Shown here: in pieces, positions 30,250 through 38,313 of the stretch
How positions within the stretch are numbered: position 1 is the stretch's first letter
How the letters are laid out: each line of letters starts with the position of its first letter
Assembly (NCBI RefSeq): GCF_024642085.1
Contig: NZ_JAHEBV010000002.1
Location: 62,001 to 126,000, forward strand
Source of the DNA: Novosphingobium sp.
GTDB taxonomy: Bacteria; Pseudomonadota; Alphaproteobacteria; Sphingomonadales; Sphingomonadaceae
Direction of reading: 5' to 3'
DNA length: 64,000 nt
Translations under genes and position numbers: made by a program
The notes under the pieces: model-generated
The model's database searches: none
What the model was told of the DNA's origin: nothing
Seen by the model: only the letters and a program-made list of their open reading frames with translations

Positions 30250-30988
30250 TCCCGCAGCCTTGCGCACCCTTGTGGTCGACGACGAGCCCTTGGCGCTTGA
30301 GAGGATGCTGCACATTTGTCGCAGCCTGGCATCGCTTGATGTGGTTGGCACAGCGCACGATGGTGCTGCGGCGCTGCGCGCAATAGACGAGCACGTCCCC
30401 GACCTGATCCTGCTTGATATGACCATGCCCGAGCTGGACGGCCTTGCCGTGGCACGCGCACTGTCAGCTAGAAGTGTGGCACCGGCGATCATCTTTGTAA
30501 CCGCGCATGACGGGTTCGCCGTCGAAGCCTTCGATCTCGACGCGGTCGACTATGTGCTTAAACCCGTCACCCCCGAGCGGCTGGAACGCGCCGTCTCCCG
30601 CGCGGTCTCCCGCCGCGGCAGCCGCGCTGCGGGCAAGGGTGAATGGCTTACCGAATTCTGGGTGCCGCACCGCTCGGAACTGCTGCGCATCGCGGCTGCC
30701 GATGTCAGCCGGATCGATGCCGAACGCGATTATGTGCGGTTGCATGTTACGGCGCCGGATGGCCCGCCGCGCAGCTACCTGATGCTGCAGACCGTATCGG
30801 GCCTGGAAGCGCGGCTCGATCCTGAGAAGTTCATCCGCCTGCACCGTTCGACGATTCTGCGCCGTGACCGGATCACGGGGCTGCGTCACGATGGGCTTGG
30901 GGTGTGGTCGGCCGAACTGGGCGATGGCAGCGCGGTGCGCATCGGGCGAACCTATCTGGCCAAGGCGAAGGCAATGGCCGGCCGCTGA
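30242..30988 (+). CDS. LytTR-family response regulator
   Basis: LRTLVVDDEPLALERML receiver, LILLDMTMPELDG; C-terminal LytTR IDAERDYVRLHV...FIRLHRSTILRRDRI; 8-bp overlap with kinase gene. Confidence 0.94.
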   Translation: MVDPAALRTLVVDDEPLALERMLHICRSLASLDVVGTAHDGAAALRAIDEHVPDLILLDMTMPELDGLAVARALSARSVAPAIIFVTAHDGFAVEAFDLDAVDYVLKPVTPERLERAVSRAVSRRGSRAAGKGEWLTEFWVPHRSELLRIAAADVSRIDAERDYVRLHVTAPDGPPRSYLMLQTVSGLEARLDPEKFIRLHRSTILRRDRITGLRHDGLGVWSAELGDGSAVRIGRTYLAKAKAMAGR

Positions 30989-31037
30989 TCCCGTCGATGA
31001 TTGCCAAGCGCTGCATTAGCCCTAGGGTGTGGCCAGC

Positions 31038-31304
31038 ATGCCCTTGATCGTGACCTTTCTGCTTGGCATTGCCAACTTCGTTTTGCACCGCGCAGTTGTC
31101 GAAAGCGGGCACCCGCTCCTGACATCGATGGCCGGCCTTTTCCATAGCATGGGTGGCCGCGCTGCGATTGCGGTCGAGTTTGTGATGCTGCTGGGCGCAA
31201 TGCTGCTGATCGCCCAAGGGCACACTATCTGGGCGATGTTTTACGGGGCCTATACCGCATTCAACGCGCTTGCCGCTTGGTTGATCCTGACCGAAAGGGT
31301 CTGA
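31038..31304 (+). CDS. Small membrane protein, unknown function
   Basis: MPLIVTFLLGIANFVLHRAVVESGHPLLTSMAGLFHSMGGRAAIAVEFVMLLGAMLLIAQG; hydrophobic segments. Confidence 0.6.
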   Translation: MPLIVTFLLGIANFVLHRAVVESGHPLLTSMAGLFHSMGGRAAIAVEFVMLLGAMLLIAQGHTIWAMFYGAYTAFNALAAWLILTERV

Positions 31305-31342
31305 ACGGAACATCGCGGCCATTCGCCGGTTGATGCTGCATC

Positions 31343-32194
31343 ATGGACCAATCAAAAAGCCTATGGCTTGTCGTCAATCCGGCAAGCGGCAGCAACGATG
31401 ATGCAGCGCGCGACAGTCTGATCGAGGGTTTGACCAAAGCGGGTCACGCCCCGGACCAGATTGTCGACATAACGGCCGAACCGGATATTTCGCCCGCCGC
31501 GCTCGATCGTGCGGGTGTGGCGATCTTGGCGGTCTTTACCGGCGACGGCTCGCTAAACTCGGTCATTTGCGCGGTGGAAGGATGGGGCGGCAAGGTTCTG
31601 GTCCTGCCCGGCGGGACGACCAATCTGCTGGCCAAGTCTTTGCACGGAGAAGACGTGACCACCGAAGCGGTCCTTGCCGCCTTGGCGGCCGGATCGCTGC
31701 AGGCAACGCGCCGACATGCCATAGCCTACAGCGGCGGCAAGGCGGTGTGCGAACTGCTGGCGGGACCAGGTGCAACGTGGAGCGACGTGCGAGAGGAAAT
31801 GCGCGAAGGCAATCTTGTTGCCATGGCCCAGACTGCTGTTGAAGCGGCCAAGCAGACCAGCAGTGGAGGTTTGGTCCGGCTGTGCGAGCCGGAACTGGGC
31901 AAACCTGATGGCTATGGCGGCGTGCGGCTGGTGCCCGAAGCCGGCGGCATGGCGGTAGACGGTTATGGCAGCGAAGGCGTGGCGGACTATCTGAAGCAGG
32001 GCCTTGCCCTGCTGCGCCGCAACTTTCGCGAAGGTCCGCACGATGAGTTGGGCGAGCATGCGTCCATCCGCTGCGAGACTATCGATGGGTCGAAGATGGA
32101 CCTGATGATCGACGGAGAACGTGCGACGGGAAAGGCGGCCGAGACGTTTTCTCTTGCACCTTTGGCGGTTGATCTGCTTGCTCCGGCGGCATGA
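31343..32194 (+). CDS. Diacylglycerol/lipid kinase family protein
   Basis: LWLVVNPASGSNDDAARD, AILAVFTGDGSLNSVICAVEGWGGKVLVLPGGTTNLLAKSL. Confidence 0.85.
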   Translation: MDQSKSLWLVVNPASGSNDDAARDSLIEGLTKAGHAPDQIVDITAEPDISPAALDRAGVAILAVFTGDGSLNSVICAVEGWGGKVLVLPGGTTNLLAKSLHGEDVTTEAVLAALAAGSLQATRRHAIAYSGGKAVCELLAGPGATWSDVREEMREGNLVAMAQTAVEAAKQTSSGGLVRLCEPELGKPDGYGGVRLVPEAGGMAVDGYGSEGVADYLKQGLALLRRNFREGPHDELGEHASIRCETIDGSKMDLMIDGERATGKAAETFSLAPLAVDLLAPAA

Positions 32195-33003
32195 CCCCGG
32201 ACCTTACTTTTTTTCATATCAGCGATCTGCATTTCGGGCGCGAGGATCGCGGTGCCTTGCAATGGGTGCGCGATGCGATCGCGCTTGAAAAACCGGATGC
32301 GGTGCTGATCACGGGTGACCTTACCATGCGCGCCCGCACCAGCGAGTTTGACGCAGCCTGCGCCTGGATCAGCGATCTGGGTGTTCCCGTGACGGTGGAG
32401 GTGGGCAATCACGACCTGCCCTATTTCAACCTGTGGGAACGTTTTACCGACCCCTATCGCCGCTACCATGCAATCGAGCGGCTGATCGAACGCGAGCTGG
32501 GCTTTCCCGGTTTCGCCGTAGTCCCTTTGCGCACCACTACGCGGGCGCAGTGGCGCTGGCCATGGGTCGATGGATGGGTTCGCGAACCTGCGCTGGCACA
32601 GACCCTGGCAGCGATAGATGCGCTGCCAGCAGAAACGCGGGTGCTGGTCACGGCGCATCATCCGCTGCCGGAACGGTCGCCGGAAGGCAAACACCTTACC
32701 ATAGGGGGAACCCGCGCCATGGCCGAGCTGGCCCGGCGCGGTGTCGCCGCGGTGCTGACCGGTCATGTCCACGATCCGTTCGATCTGGTGCAGGAAACGG
32801 CGCAAGGCCATCTTCGAATGATCGGTGCCGGCACCTTGTCGACCCGGTTGCGATCGACGCCGCCCAGCTACAATCGCATCGAGCTTGCCGGAAGCGACGT
32901 GCGTGTTGCGGTGCGCAATCGCGAACATCTGGCAACGCCGCAAGTCCAGGTGGGCGAAGTCCCAAGCGGACCCTTGCCCGGGGAAACCGCCGCGATAGCA
33001 TGA
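32191..33003 (+). CDS. Metallophosphoesterase
   Basis: FFHISDLHFGRED, VLITGDLTMRAR, VEVGNHDLPYF, LVTAHHPLPE, VLTGHVHDPF. Confidence 0.93.
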   Translation: MTPDLTFFHISDLHFGREDRGALQWVRDAIALEKPDAVLITGDLTMRARTSEFDAACAWISDLGVPVTVEVGNHDLPYFNLWERFTDPYRRYHAIERLIERELGFPGFAVVPLRTTTRAQWRWPWVDGWVREPALAQTLAAIDALPAETRVLVTAHHPLPERSPEGKHLTIGGTRAMAELARRGVAAVLTGHVHDPFDLVQETAQGHLRMIGAGTLSTRLRSTPPSYNRIELAGSDVRVAVRNREHLATPQVQVGEVPSGPLPGETAAIA

Positions 33004-33011
33004 TGGCCATG

Positions 33012-33045
33012 AAAAAAGGCGGCCCGCTTGCGGACCGCCTTTTTC
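33012..33045. terminator. Bidirectional intrinsic terminator between metallophosphoesterase and rpsI
   Basis: gaaaaaaggcggcccgcttgcggaccgccttttt: GC stem flanked by A and T tracts, between convergent genes. Confidence 0.85.
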
Positions 33046-33067
33046 GTCATAGCCGAGGCTAAAAAAC

Positions 33068-33562
33068 TTAGCGCTTCGAGAACTGGAAGCTCTTGCGCGC
33101 CTTGGCCCGGCCGTACTTCTTGCGTTCGACCACGCGGCTGTCGCGGGTCAGGAACCCGGCAGCCTTGACCGCACTGCGCAGCGCGGGTTCAAACTTCGAC
33201 AAGGCCTGGGCAATGCCGTGCTTGACCGCACCGGCCTGGCCCGAAAGTCCGCCGCCCTTGACGGTAGCGATCACATCGTACTGTCCGGCGCGATCGGCGA
33301 TCTGAAACGGCTGGTCGATTACCAGGCGCAGAGTTGGACGGGCAAAATACACGTCCTGATCGCGGCCATTGACGACGATCTTGCCCGAACCGGGCTTGAT
33401 CCAGACACGGGCTACCGCGTCCTTGCGGCGGCCGGTGGCATAGGCACGGCCCTGGGCATCGATCTGCTGTTCGCGCAGCGGGGCGGCAGGAGCAGCCGGA
33501 GTGGCCGGAACGTCGGCGGCAGTGCCGAGGTCAGCCAGGTCGGTGAGAGTGGTTTCGGACAT
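33068..33562 (-). CDS. rpsI: 30S ribosomal protein S9
   Basis: [32 protein letters not shown]-terminal [24 protein letters not shown]. Confidence 0.98.
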   Translation of the reverse strand: MSETTLTDLADLGTAADVPATPAAPAAPLREQQIDAQGRAYATGRRKDAVARVWIKPGSGKIVVNGRDQDVYFARPTLRLVIDQPFQIADRAGQYDVIATVKGGGLSGQAGAVKHGIAQALSKFEPALRSAVKAAGFLTRDSRVVERKKYGRAKARKSFQFSKR

Positions 33563-34041
33563 TATGCGCCCACCTTGTTCTTGCGGTTCATGGCAGCAAC
33601 GTCGAGCGGCTGGGGCTGGGTGCCACCATGGGGATGCTCGGTGCCGGCGTAGAGGTGAAGCGCACGCATCTGCGCGCGGCCCAGCGGGCCACGCGGGATC
33701 ATGCGTTCCACGGCCTTTTCCAGCACGCGTTCAGGGAAGCGGCCGTCCAGCACCTTGTCGGCAGTGACTTCCTTGATCCCGCCCGCATAGCCGGTGTGCT
33801 TGTAATAGGTCTTCTGCTTGAGCTTGTTGCCAGTCAGCCGCACCTTGTCAGCATTGATCACGACAACGTGATCGCCGCAATCGACGTGAGGGGTGAAGCT
33901 TGGCTTGTGCTTGCCGCGCAGACGGTTGGCGATGACCACGGCCAGACGCCCGACTACCAGTCCATCGGCATCGATAAGATGCCAGTTCTTTTCCACCTCG
34001 GCCGGTTTGATCGACCGGGTGACCTTGCTGAGCGCCTTCAT
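33562..34041 (-). CDS. rplM: 50S ribosomal protein L13
   Basis: [71 protein letters not shown]. Confidence 0.98.
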   Translation of the reverse strand: MKALSKVTRSIKPAEVEKNWHLIDADGLVVGRLAVVIANRLRGKHKPSFTPHVDCGDHVVVINADKVRLTGNKLKQKTYYKHTGYAGGIKEVTADKVLDGRFPERVLEKAVERMIPRGPLGRAQMRALHLYAGTEHPHGGTQPQPLDVAAMNRKNKVGA

Positions 34042-34112
34042 GGCCAGCTTTCCTTGTAAAAAGGGGTTACCCTGGGAATTGCGAATCCCTGCACGGGGCA
34101 GGAGAAGGCGGG

Positions 34113-34141
34113 CCATTCGTCCAGATGCCCCGCAAAGTCAA
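34113..34141 (-). promoter_or_regulatory. Candidate sigma70-type promoter for rplM-rpsI
   Basis: Minus strand TTGACT - 17 nt - GAATGG about 70 nt upstream of rplM; good -35, weak -10. Confidence 0.35.
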
Positions 34142-34206
34142 GCTTTTCAGCCCGTTTGCCAAGAGGTAAAATAATACCGCGCCGTATTGCGCTGCGACCA
34201 AACCCA

Positions 34207-34941
34207 TCAGCGCGGCGTCACGGTCCAGACTTCGCGCGAGACATTGGTCGTGCCGGCAAGGCGCGTGGTGGTCACCTTCTCGACCCGGCTGGGAAGCCGC
34301 GCGCCAGCGGCCGCTTCGACCTTAGTGGACAGTTCAACCTCGCCCAGCATTCCCCCTGGCAAGGCAAGGGTGCGCGTTTCGCGATGGTTGGCCGCATGCG
34401 GATCGAACAGTTCGGCCGGTGTCGGGCTATGTCCCGGCATGGCCGTGAGACCGGCAAGCTGGCGCAAAATTTCCTGCCGGCCGCTTACCGGAACCTGGGA
34501 TTTTTCAACAACCTTGAGCGAATGGGCGGTCAAGGTATCGGGGGACACGGGTGCTGCCAATGTACCATCCGTCTGGATTCTGCCCGCCCGGTCAAGCAGG
34601 ATGGGAAAGGCGTGATCGGCGCGGCTGCGTTCAATTTCAGCAAGGGCCGCAAGTTCGGGCGGCGCATTGACCGCGGTATCGATCAGCGACCCTTCAAGCC
34701 GGAAGCCGTCCTGCGCCCGCACGAAGCGAACATCATAACGGCGCGTTACCACAATCGCTTGGCCGTCAGAAAGCAAACGCCACAGCGTACGGGTGATGAC
34801 AGCCGAACGCGGCGGATTGAAATGCTGCGTTCCGGTTTCGCTGGCAAAAGCGCTTGGCGCGCCCGCGCACAAGCCGGGGGCCAGCGCTGCCAGACCGGCC
34901 AGCAAGACCGCATGCCGTGGCCGGCCTGTTGGTGACTTCAT
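34207..34941 (-). CDS. Secreted hypothetical protein
   Basis: Open frame with signal-like HAVLLAGLAALAPGLCAGAPSAFA; exact start uncertain. Confidence 0.6.
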   Translation of the reverse strand: MKSPTGRPRHAVLLAGLAALAPGLCAGAPSAFASETGTQHFNPPRSAVITRTLWRLLSDGQAIVVTRRYDVRFVRAQDGFRLEGSLIDTAVNAPPELAALAEIERSRADHAFPILLDRAGRIQTDGTLAAPVSPDTLTAHSLKVVEKSQVPVSGRQEILRQLAGLTAMPGHSPTPAELFDPHAANHRETRTLALPGGMLGEVELSTKVEAAAGARLPSRVEKVTTTRLAGTTNVSREVWTVTPR

Positions 34942-35051
34942 CTGCACAATTGCGCCCCTCACCCCTGCGCATGGACTGCGGGGCGTTCCGTGCGCACCTA
35001 TCATGAACCGATTAGCGCCGCCATAGGCCTGCGTATCTTTGCGTATCTGTC

Positions 35052-36110
35052 TTAGGTGGCGGACCTGTCAACGGTTCGGCCCAGACAGTGGACCCCCCAG
35101 ACCACCGCAGCGACAAGAAGCGCGCCAACCAGCTGGTGCAGAGCGGCCAGCCACAGTGTCATCCCGCTCATAACCGTGGCGATACCAAGCAGAACCTGTG
35201 TCCCGAAGGCAGCGTGGATAGCCACGGACGCCCGCCGATCGATGGACCTCACCTTGCGGGCCAGCACGATCAGGATCGCCACCACCGCCCAGGCCCACCA
35301 GCGGTGGATGAAGTGCACCAGGTAGAGATCCGACACCAAGGCATGGCCCAGTCCTTGCGACAGATCGATGCCGTCGGGCACAAACCGCCCCTGCATCAGC
35401 GGCCAGGCCTGCCAGTTCAACCAGCCCGATCCGCCAACGTACCCGGCGCGAAGCCCGGCCACCAGTGCGCCATAACCAAGCTGAAGGAGCACCATGGCCA
35501 GAGCCAGCCCTGCAAATGCCGTAACATGTGCGGCGCTGCGTCCACGCGCCTCAGCGCGCAAATCGAGCGCGGTCCAGACCAACGCACCCAGAGTGGTCAA
35601 GGCCAACAGGAGATGTGTGGCGAGGCGGAAATGGCTGACCTTGACATCGTGGGTCAGGCCCGACTTGACCATCCACCAGCCAACTGCGCCCTGAAGACCG
35701 CCCAACGCCAGCAGGCCGACAAGCCGCAAGCGATAGCCCGGTGGAATTGCGCGCCTGACCCAGAACCAGGCCAGCGGCAAGGCAAAGGCAATCCCGATCA
35801 TCCGCCCAAGCAGGCGATGGAACCATTCCCAGAAAAAGATGAACTTGTATTCGGCCAGCGTCATCCCGGCCGGACCATTGACCTCGCGGTATTGAGGAAT
35901 ACGCTTGTAGGCAGCAAACTCGTCCAGCCACTGCGTTTCGTTGAGCGGCGGCAGCGCGCCACTGACCGGTTTCCATTCGGTAATCGACAAACCCGATTCG
36001 GTCAGCCGGGTGATCCCGCCCACTGCCACCATCAGGACCACCAAGGCCGCGACGGTGAACAGCCAGCGTGCCAAGGCCAGCGGACGGGCGGAAGATTGGA
36101 CCGCGTTCAT
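35052..36110 (-). CDS. ctaA: Heme A synthase (COX15/CtaA family)
   Basis: VAVGGITRLTESGLSITEWKPVSGALPP, FIFFWEWFHRLLGRMIG, HFIHRWWAWAVVA. Confidence 0.95.
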   Translation of the reverse strand: MNAVQSSARPLALARWLFTVAALVVLMVAVGGITRLTESGLSITEWKPVSGALPPLNETQWLDEFAAYKRIPQYREVNGPAGMTLAEYKFIFFWEWFHRLLGRMIGIAFALPLAWFWVRRAIPPGYRLRLVGLLALGGLQGAVGWWMVKSGLTHDVKVSHFRLATHLLLALTTLGALVWTALDLRAEARGRSAAHVTAFAGLALAMVLLQLGYGALVAGLRAGYVGGSGWLNWQAWPLMQGRFVPDGIDLSQGLGHALVSDLYLVHFIHRWWAWAVVAILIVLARKVRSIDRRASVAIHAAFGTQVLLGIATVMSGMTLWLAALHQLVGALLVAAVVWGVHCLGRTVDRSAT

Positions 36111-36214
36111 GGCCAGCGCCAGTGCAAAACCAGGCGGCAAAGCGCAAGGGAAATACGCCGACCTGCACCTTGGTGCTTGAATGATGGTATACCGTCACAT
36201 ACATGGGCCCTGCA

Positions 36215-36595
36215 ATGCGTGTAGCCATGCTCTCGATTCGCGACCGGCTTGACCGGGTCGGCGTCCTGTTGTCGGGGCTTTGCGCGGTGCACTGCCTGGC
36301 CAGTCTGCTGCTTGTCGCCGGTATGGGACTGGGGGGTGAGTTTCTGCTCAATCCTGCGATTCACCGGGTAGGACTGGCGCTGGCGATTGCCGTTGGCGCA
36401 GGGACTTTGGTGATGGGTGTGGTTCGCCATGGCGATCCGGTTCCGCTGCATGCCGGAGCCGCCGGGATCGCGCTGATGGGCGTTGCGCTGTTTGTCGGTC
36501 ACGGAACGGCCGAGGCCGTGCTGACCATTGGCGGGGTGGTGCTGCTAGCAGCCGCGCACCTTCGCAATATGCGGCTGAACAGCTGCGCGGCCTGA
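36215..36595 (+). CDS. MerC domain-containing protein
   Basis: LDRVGVLLSGLCAVHCLASLLLVAGMGLGG with four-helix hydrophobic profile; exact start uncertain. Confidence 0.75.
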   Translation: MRVAMLSIRDRLDRVGVLLSGLCAVHCLASLLLVAGMGLGGEFLLNPAIHRVGLALAIAVGAGTLVMGVVRHGDPVPLHAGAAGIALMGVALFVGHGTAEAVLTIGGVVLLAAAHLRNMRLNSCAA

Positions 36596-36646
36596 TCGCG
36601 GTTACACGGCGTTGATTCTCGGCCGATCCGCGCTATCTGCGGAGCG

Positions 36647-37627
36647 ATGACCGAAACAATTTCACTGACCGTCAATGGCGAATTGCGCCGCACCGCTTCT
36701 GGTTCGCTGGCCGATCTGGTCCGGTCCCTAGATCTTGACCCGGCCAAGGTCGCAGTTGAGTGCAATGGAGCGATCGTTCCGCGATCAACCCTTGGGACTG
36801 TGGCGCTGACCGATGGTGACGTGCTGGAAATTGTCCACTTCGTCGGCGGGGGTGACCATGATGACAGCTGGACCGTTGCTGGCCGCACGTTTCGGTCACG
36901 CCTGATTGTCGGCACCGGCAAGTACAGGGACTTTGCCCAGAATGCCGCGGCGCTCGAAGCTTCGGGCGCAGAAATCGTCACCGTCGCGGTGCGCCGGGTC
37001 AACGTCAGCGATCGCGGCGCGCCAATGCTGACCGATTTCATCGATCCCATGAAAATCACTTATCTGCCCAACACGGCGGGCTGCTTCACCGCCGATGATG
37101 CGATCCGCACTCTGCGCCTGGCGCGCGAGGCGGGCGGATGGGATCTGGTCAAGCTGGAAGTGCTGGGTGAGGCCCGAACGCTTTATCCCGACATGCGCGA
37201 AACGTTGAAGGCATGCGAGGTGCTGGCGGGCGAGGGATTTGCCCCGATGGTCTACTGTACTGACGATCCGATTGCCGCCAAACAACTGGAAAGCGCCGGC
37301 GCGGTTGCTGTCATGCCGCTGGGCGCGCCGATCGGATCGGGTCTGGGCATCCAGAACCGGGTAACGATCCGCCTGATCGTTGAAGGTGCGTCTGTCCCGG
37401 TGTTGGTCGATGCCGGGGTTGGCACCGCCAGCGATGCCGCCGTGGCGATGGAACTGGGCTGTGACGGCGTGCTGATGAACACGGCAATAGCCGAGGCCAA
37501 GGACCCGCTGCGCATGGCCCGCGCCATGAAGCTGGCGGTCGAGGCCGGCCGCGACGCCTATTTGTCGGGCCGGATGGCAACCCGCAAGTACGCAGATCCA
37601 TCCAGCCCGCTGGCCGGACTGATTTAG
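36647..37627 (+). CDS. thiSG: ThiS-ThiG fusion (sulfur carrier + thiazole synthase)
   Basis: N-terminal about 67 aa ThiS ending VHFVGGG, then Thi[23 protein letters not shown]...[40 protein letters not shown]. Confidence 0.95.
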   Translation: MTETISLTVNGELRRTASGSLADLVRSLDLDPAKVAVECNGAIVPRSTLGTVALTDGDVLEIVHFVGGGDHDDSWTVAGRTFRSRLIVGTGKYRDFAQNAAALEASGAEIVTVAVRRVNVSDRGAPMLTDFIDPMKITYLPNTAGCFTADDAIRTLRLAREAGGWDLVKLEVLGEARTLYPDMRETLKACEVLAGEGFAPMVYCTDDPIAAKQLESAGAVAVMPLGAPIGSGLGIQNRVTIRLIVEGASVPVLVDAGVGTASDAAVAMELGCDGVLMNTAIAEAKDPLRMARAMKLAVEAGRDAYLSGRMATRKYADPSSPLAGLI

Positions 37628-37691
37628 ACAACACGGTTAACGGGTTTATAACTACCTTGGGTGATCTTGTTCTCATCAAGGGGGCAAGACC

Positions 37692-38219
37692 ATGGCCAAT
37701 ATCGGAACTGCATCGCTGACCATCTCGGAACTGCGCGAGTTTGCCAGCTTCACTTCGTGCGAGCAGCGCTACATCAAGCGCAGCCTCGATGTCGGGCTGG
37801 GGCGGCAGGACGCGTTCAAGCTGTGGGCGCGCGACGATTCGGAAAGCCGTTCGATCCGCAGCCAGTACGTGGTCTACCAAGAACTGAAGGCGCTGCGCGG
37901 CCAGGTCCCGGCAGACACCGGATTCGACGCGTTGGAAGCCTATATCGGCAAGCTGGTGCGCATCGCCGCTTTCGATCTGGCACAGGAACGCATCGACGGT
38001 TTCTCGGCGTTTCGCTTTCTTTATGAACGGCTGCTCGGCGCCGAAGTGCGCCCGTTCCTGCCTTCGGCATTCTGCGCGGCGGCGGCACTTCCGCAGATCC
38101 GCCCCGACAAGCGCAAGCATCTGCTTCAGTCGATCAGCGAAGCGGCCGCCACCGCTCCGGGCTGGTCGGCGCGTGAACCCAGTTTCTATCCCGAATGGGT
38201 GGAGAAGGAAGCGGCTTGA
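37692..38219 (+). CDS. Conserved hypothetical protein, unknown function
   Basis: 175-aa ORF MANIGTASLTISELREFASFTSCEQRYIKRSLDVGLGRQDAF...; GC-rich codon pattern, no family recognised. Confidence 0.65.
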   Translation: MANIGTASLTISELREFASFTSCEQRYIKRSLDVGLGRQDAFKLWARDDSESRSIRSQYVVYQELKALRGQVPADTGFDALEAYIGKLVRIAAFDLAQERIDGFSAFRFLYERLLGAEVRPFLPSAFCAAAALPQIRPDKRKHLLQSISEAAATAPGWSAREPSFYPEWVEKEAA

Positions 38220-38313
38220 GCCGCCTTTCGTTGCGATGCCCTGGCGGGTTCGTAACGCCATATAAACCATTGTGCGCGAAGGTCCGCCCTAGCCAGCGCC
38301 TGGGGAAACGCGT

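Noticed and set aside
35030-35048. Direct repeat TGCGTATCT-t-TGCGTATCT upstream of the secreted hypothetical gene
   Set aside because: Short, isolated and near ctaA stop; no array or companion sites.
35088-36224. 378-aa plus-strand ORF antisense to ctaA
   Set aside because: Low-complexity Q/P/R/H-rich shadow of a genuine membrane protein gene.
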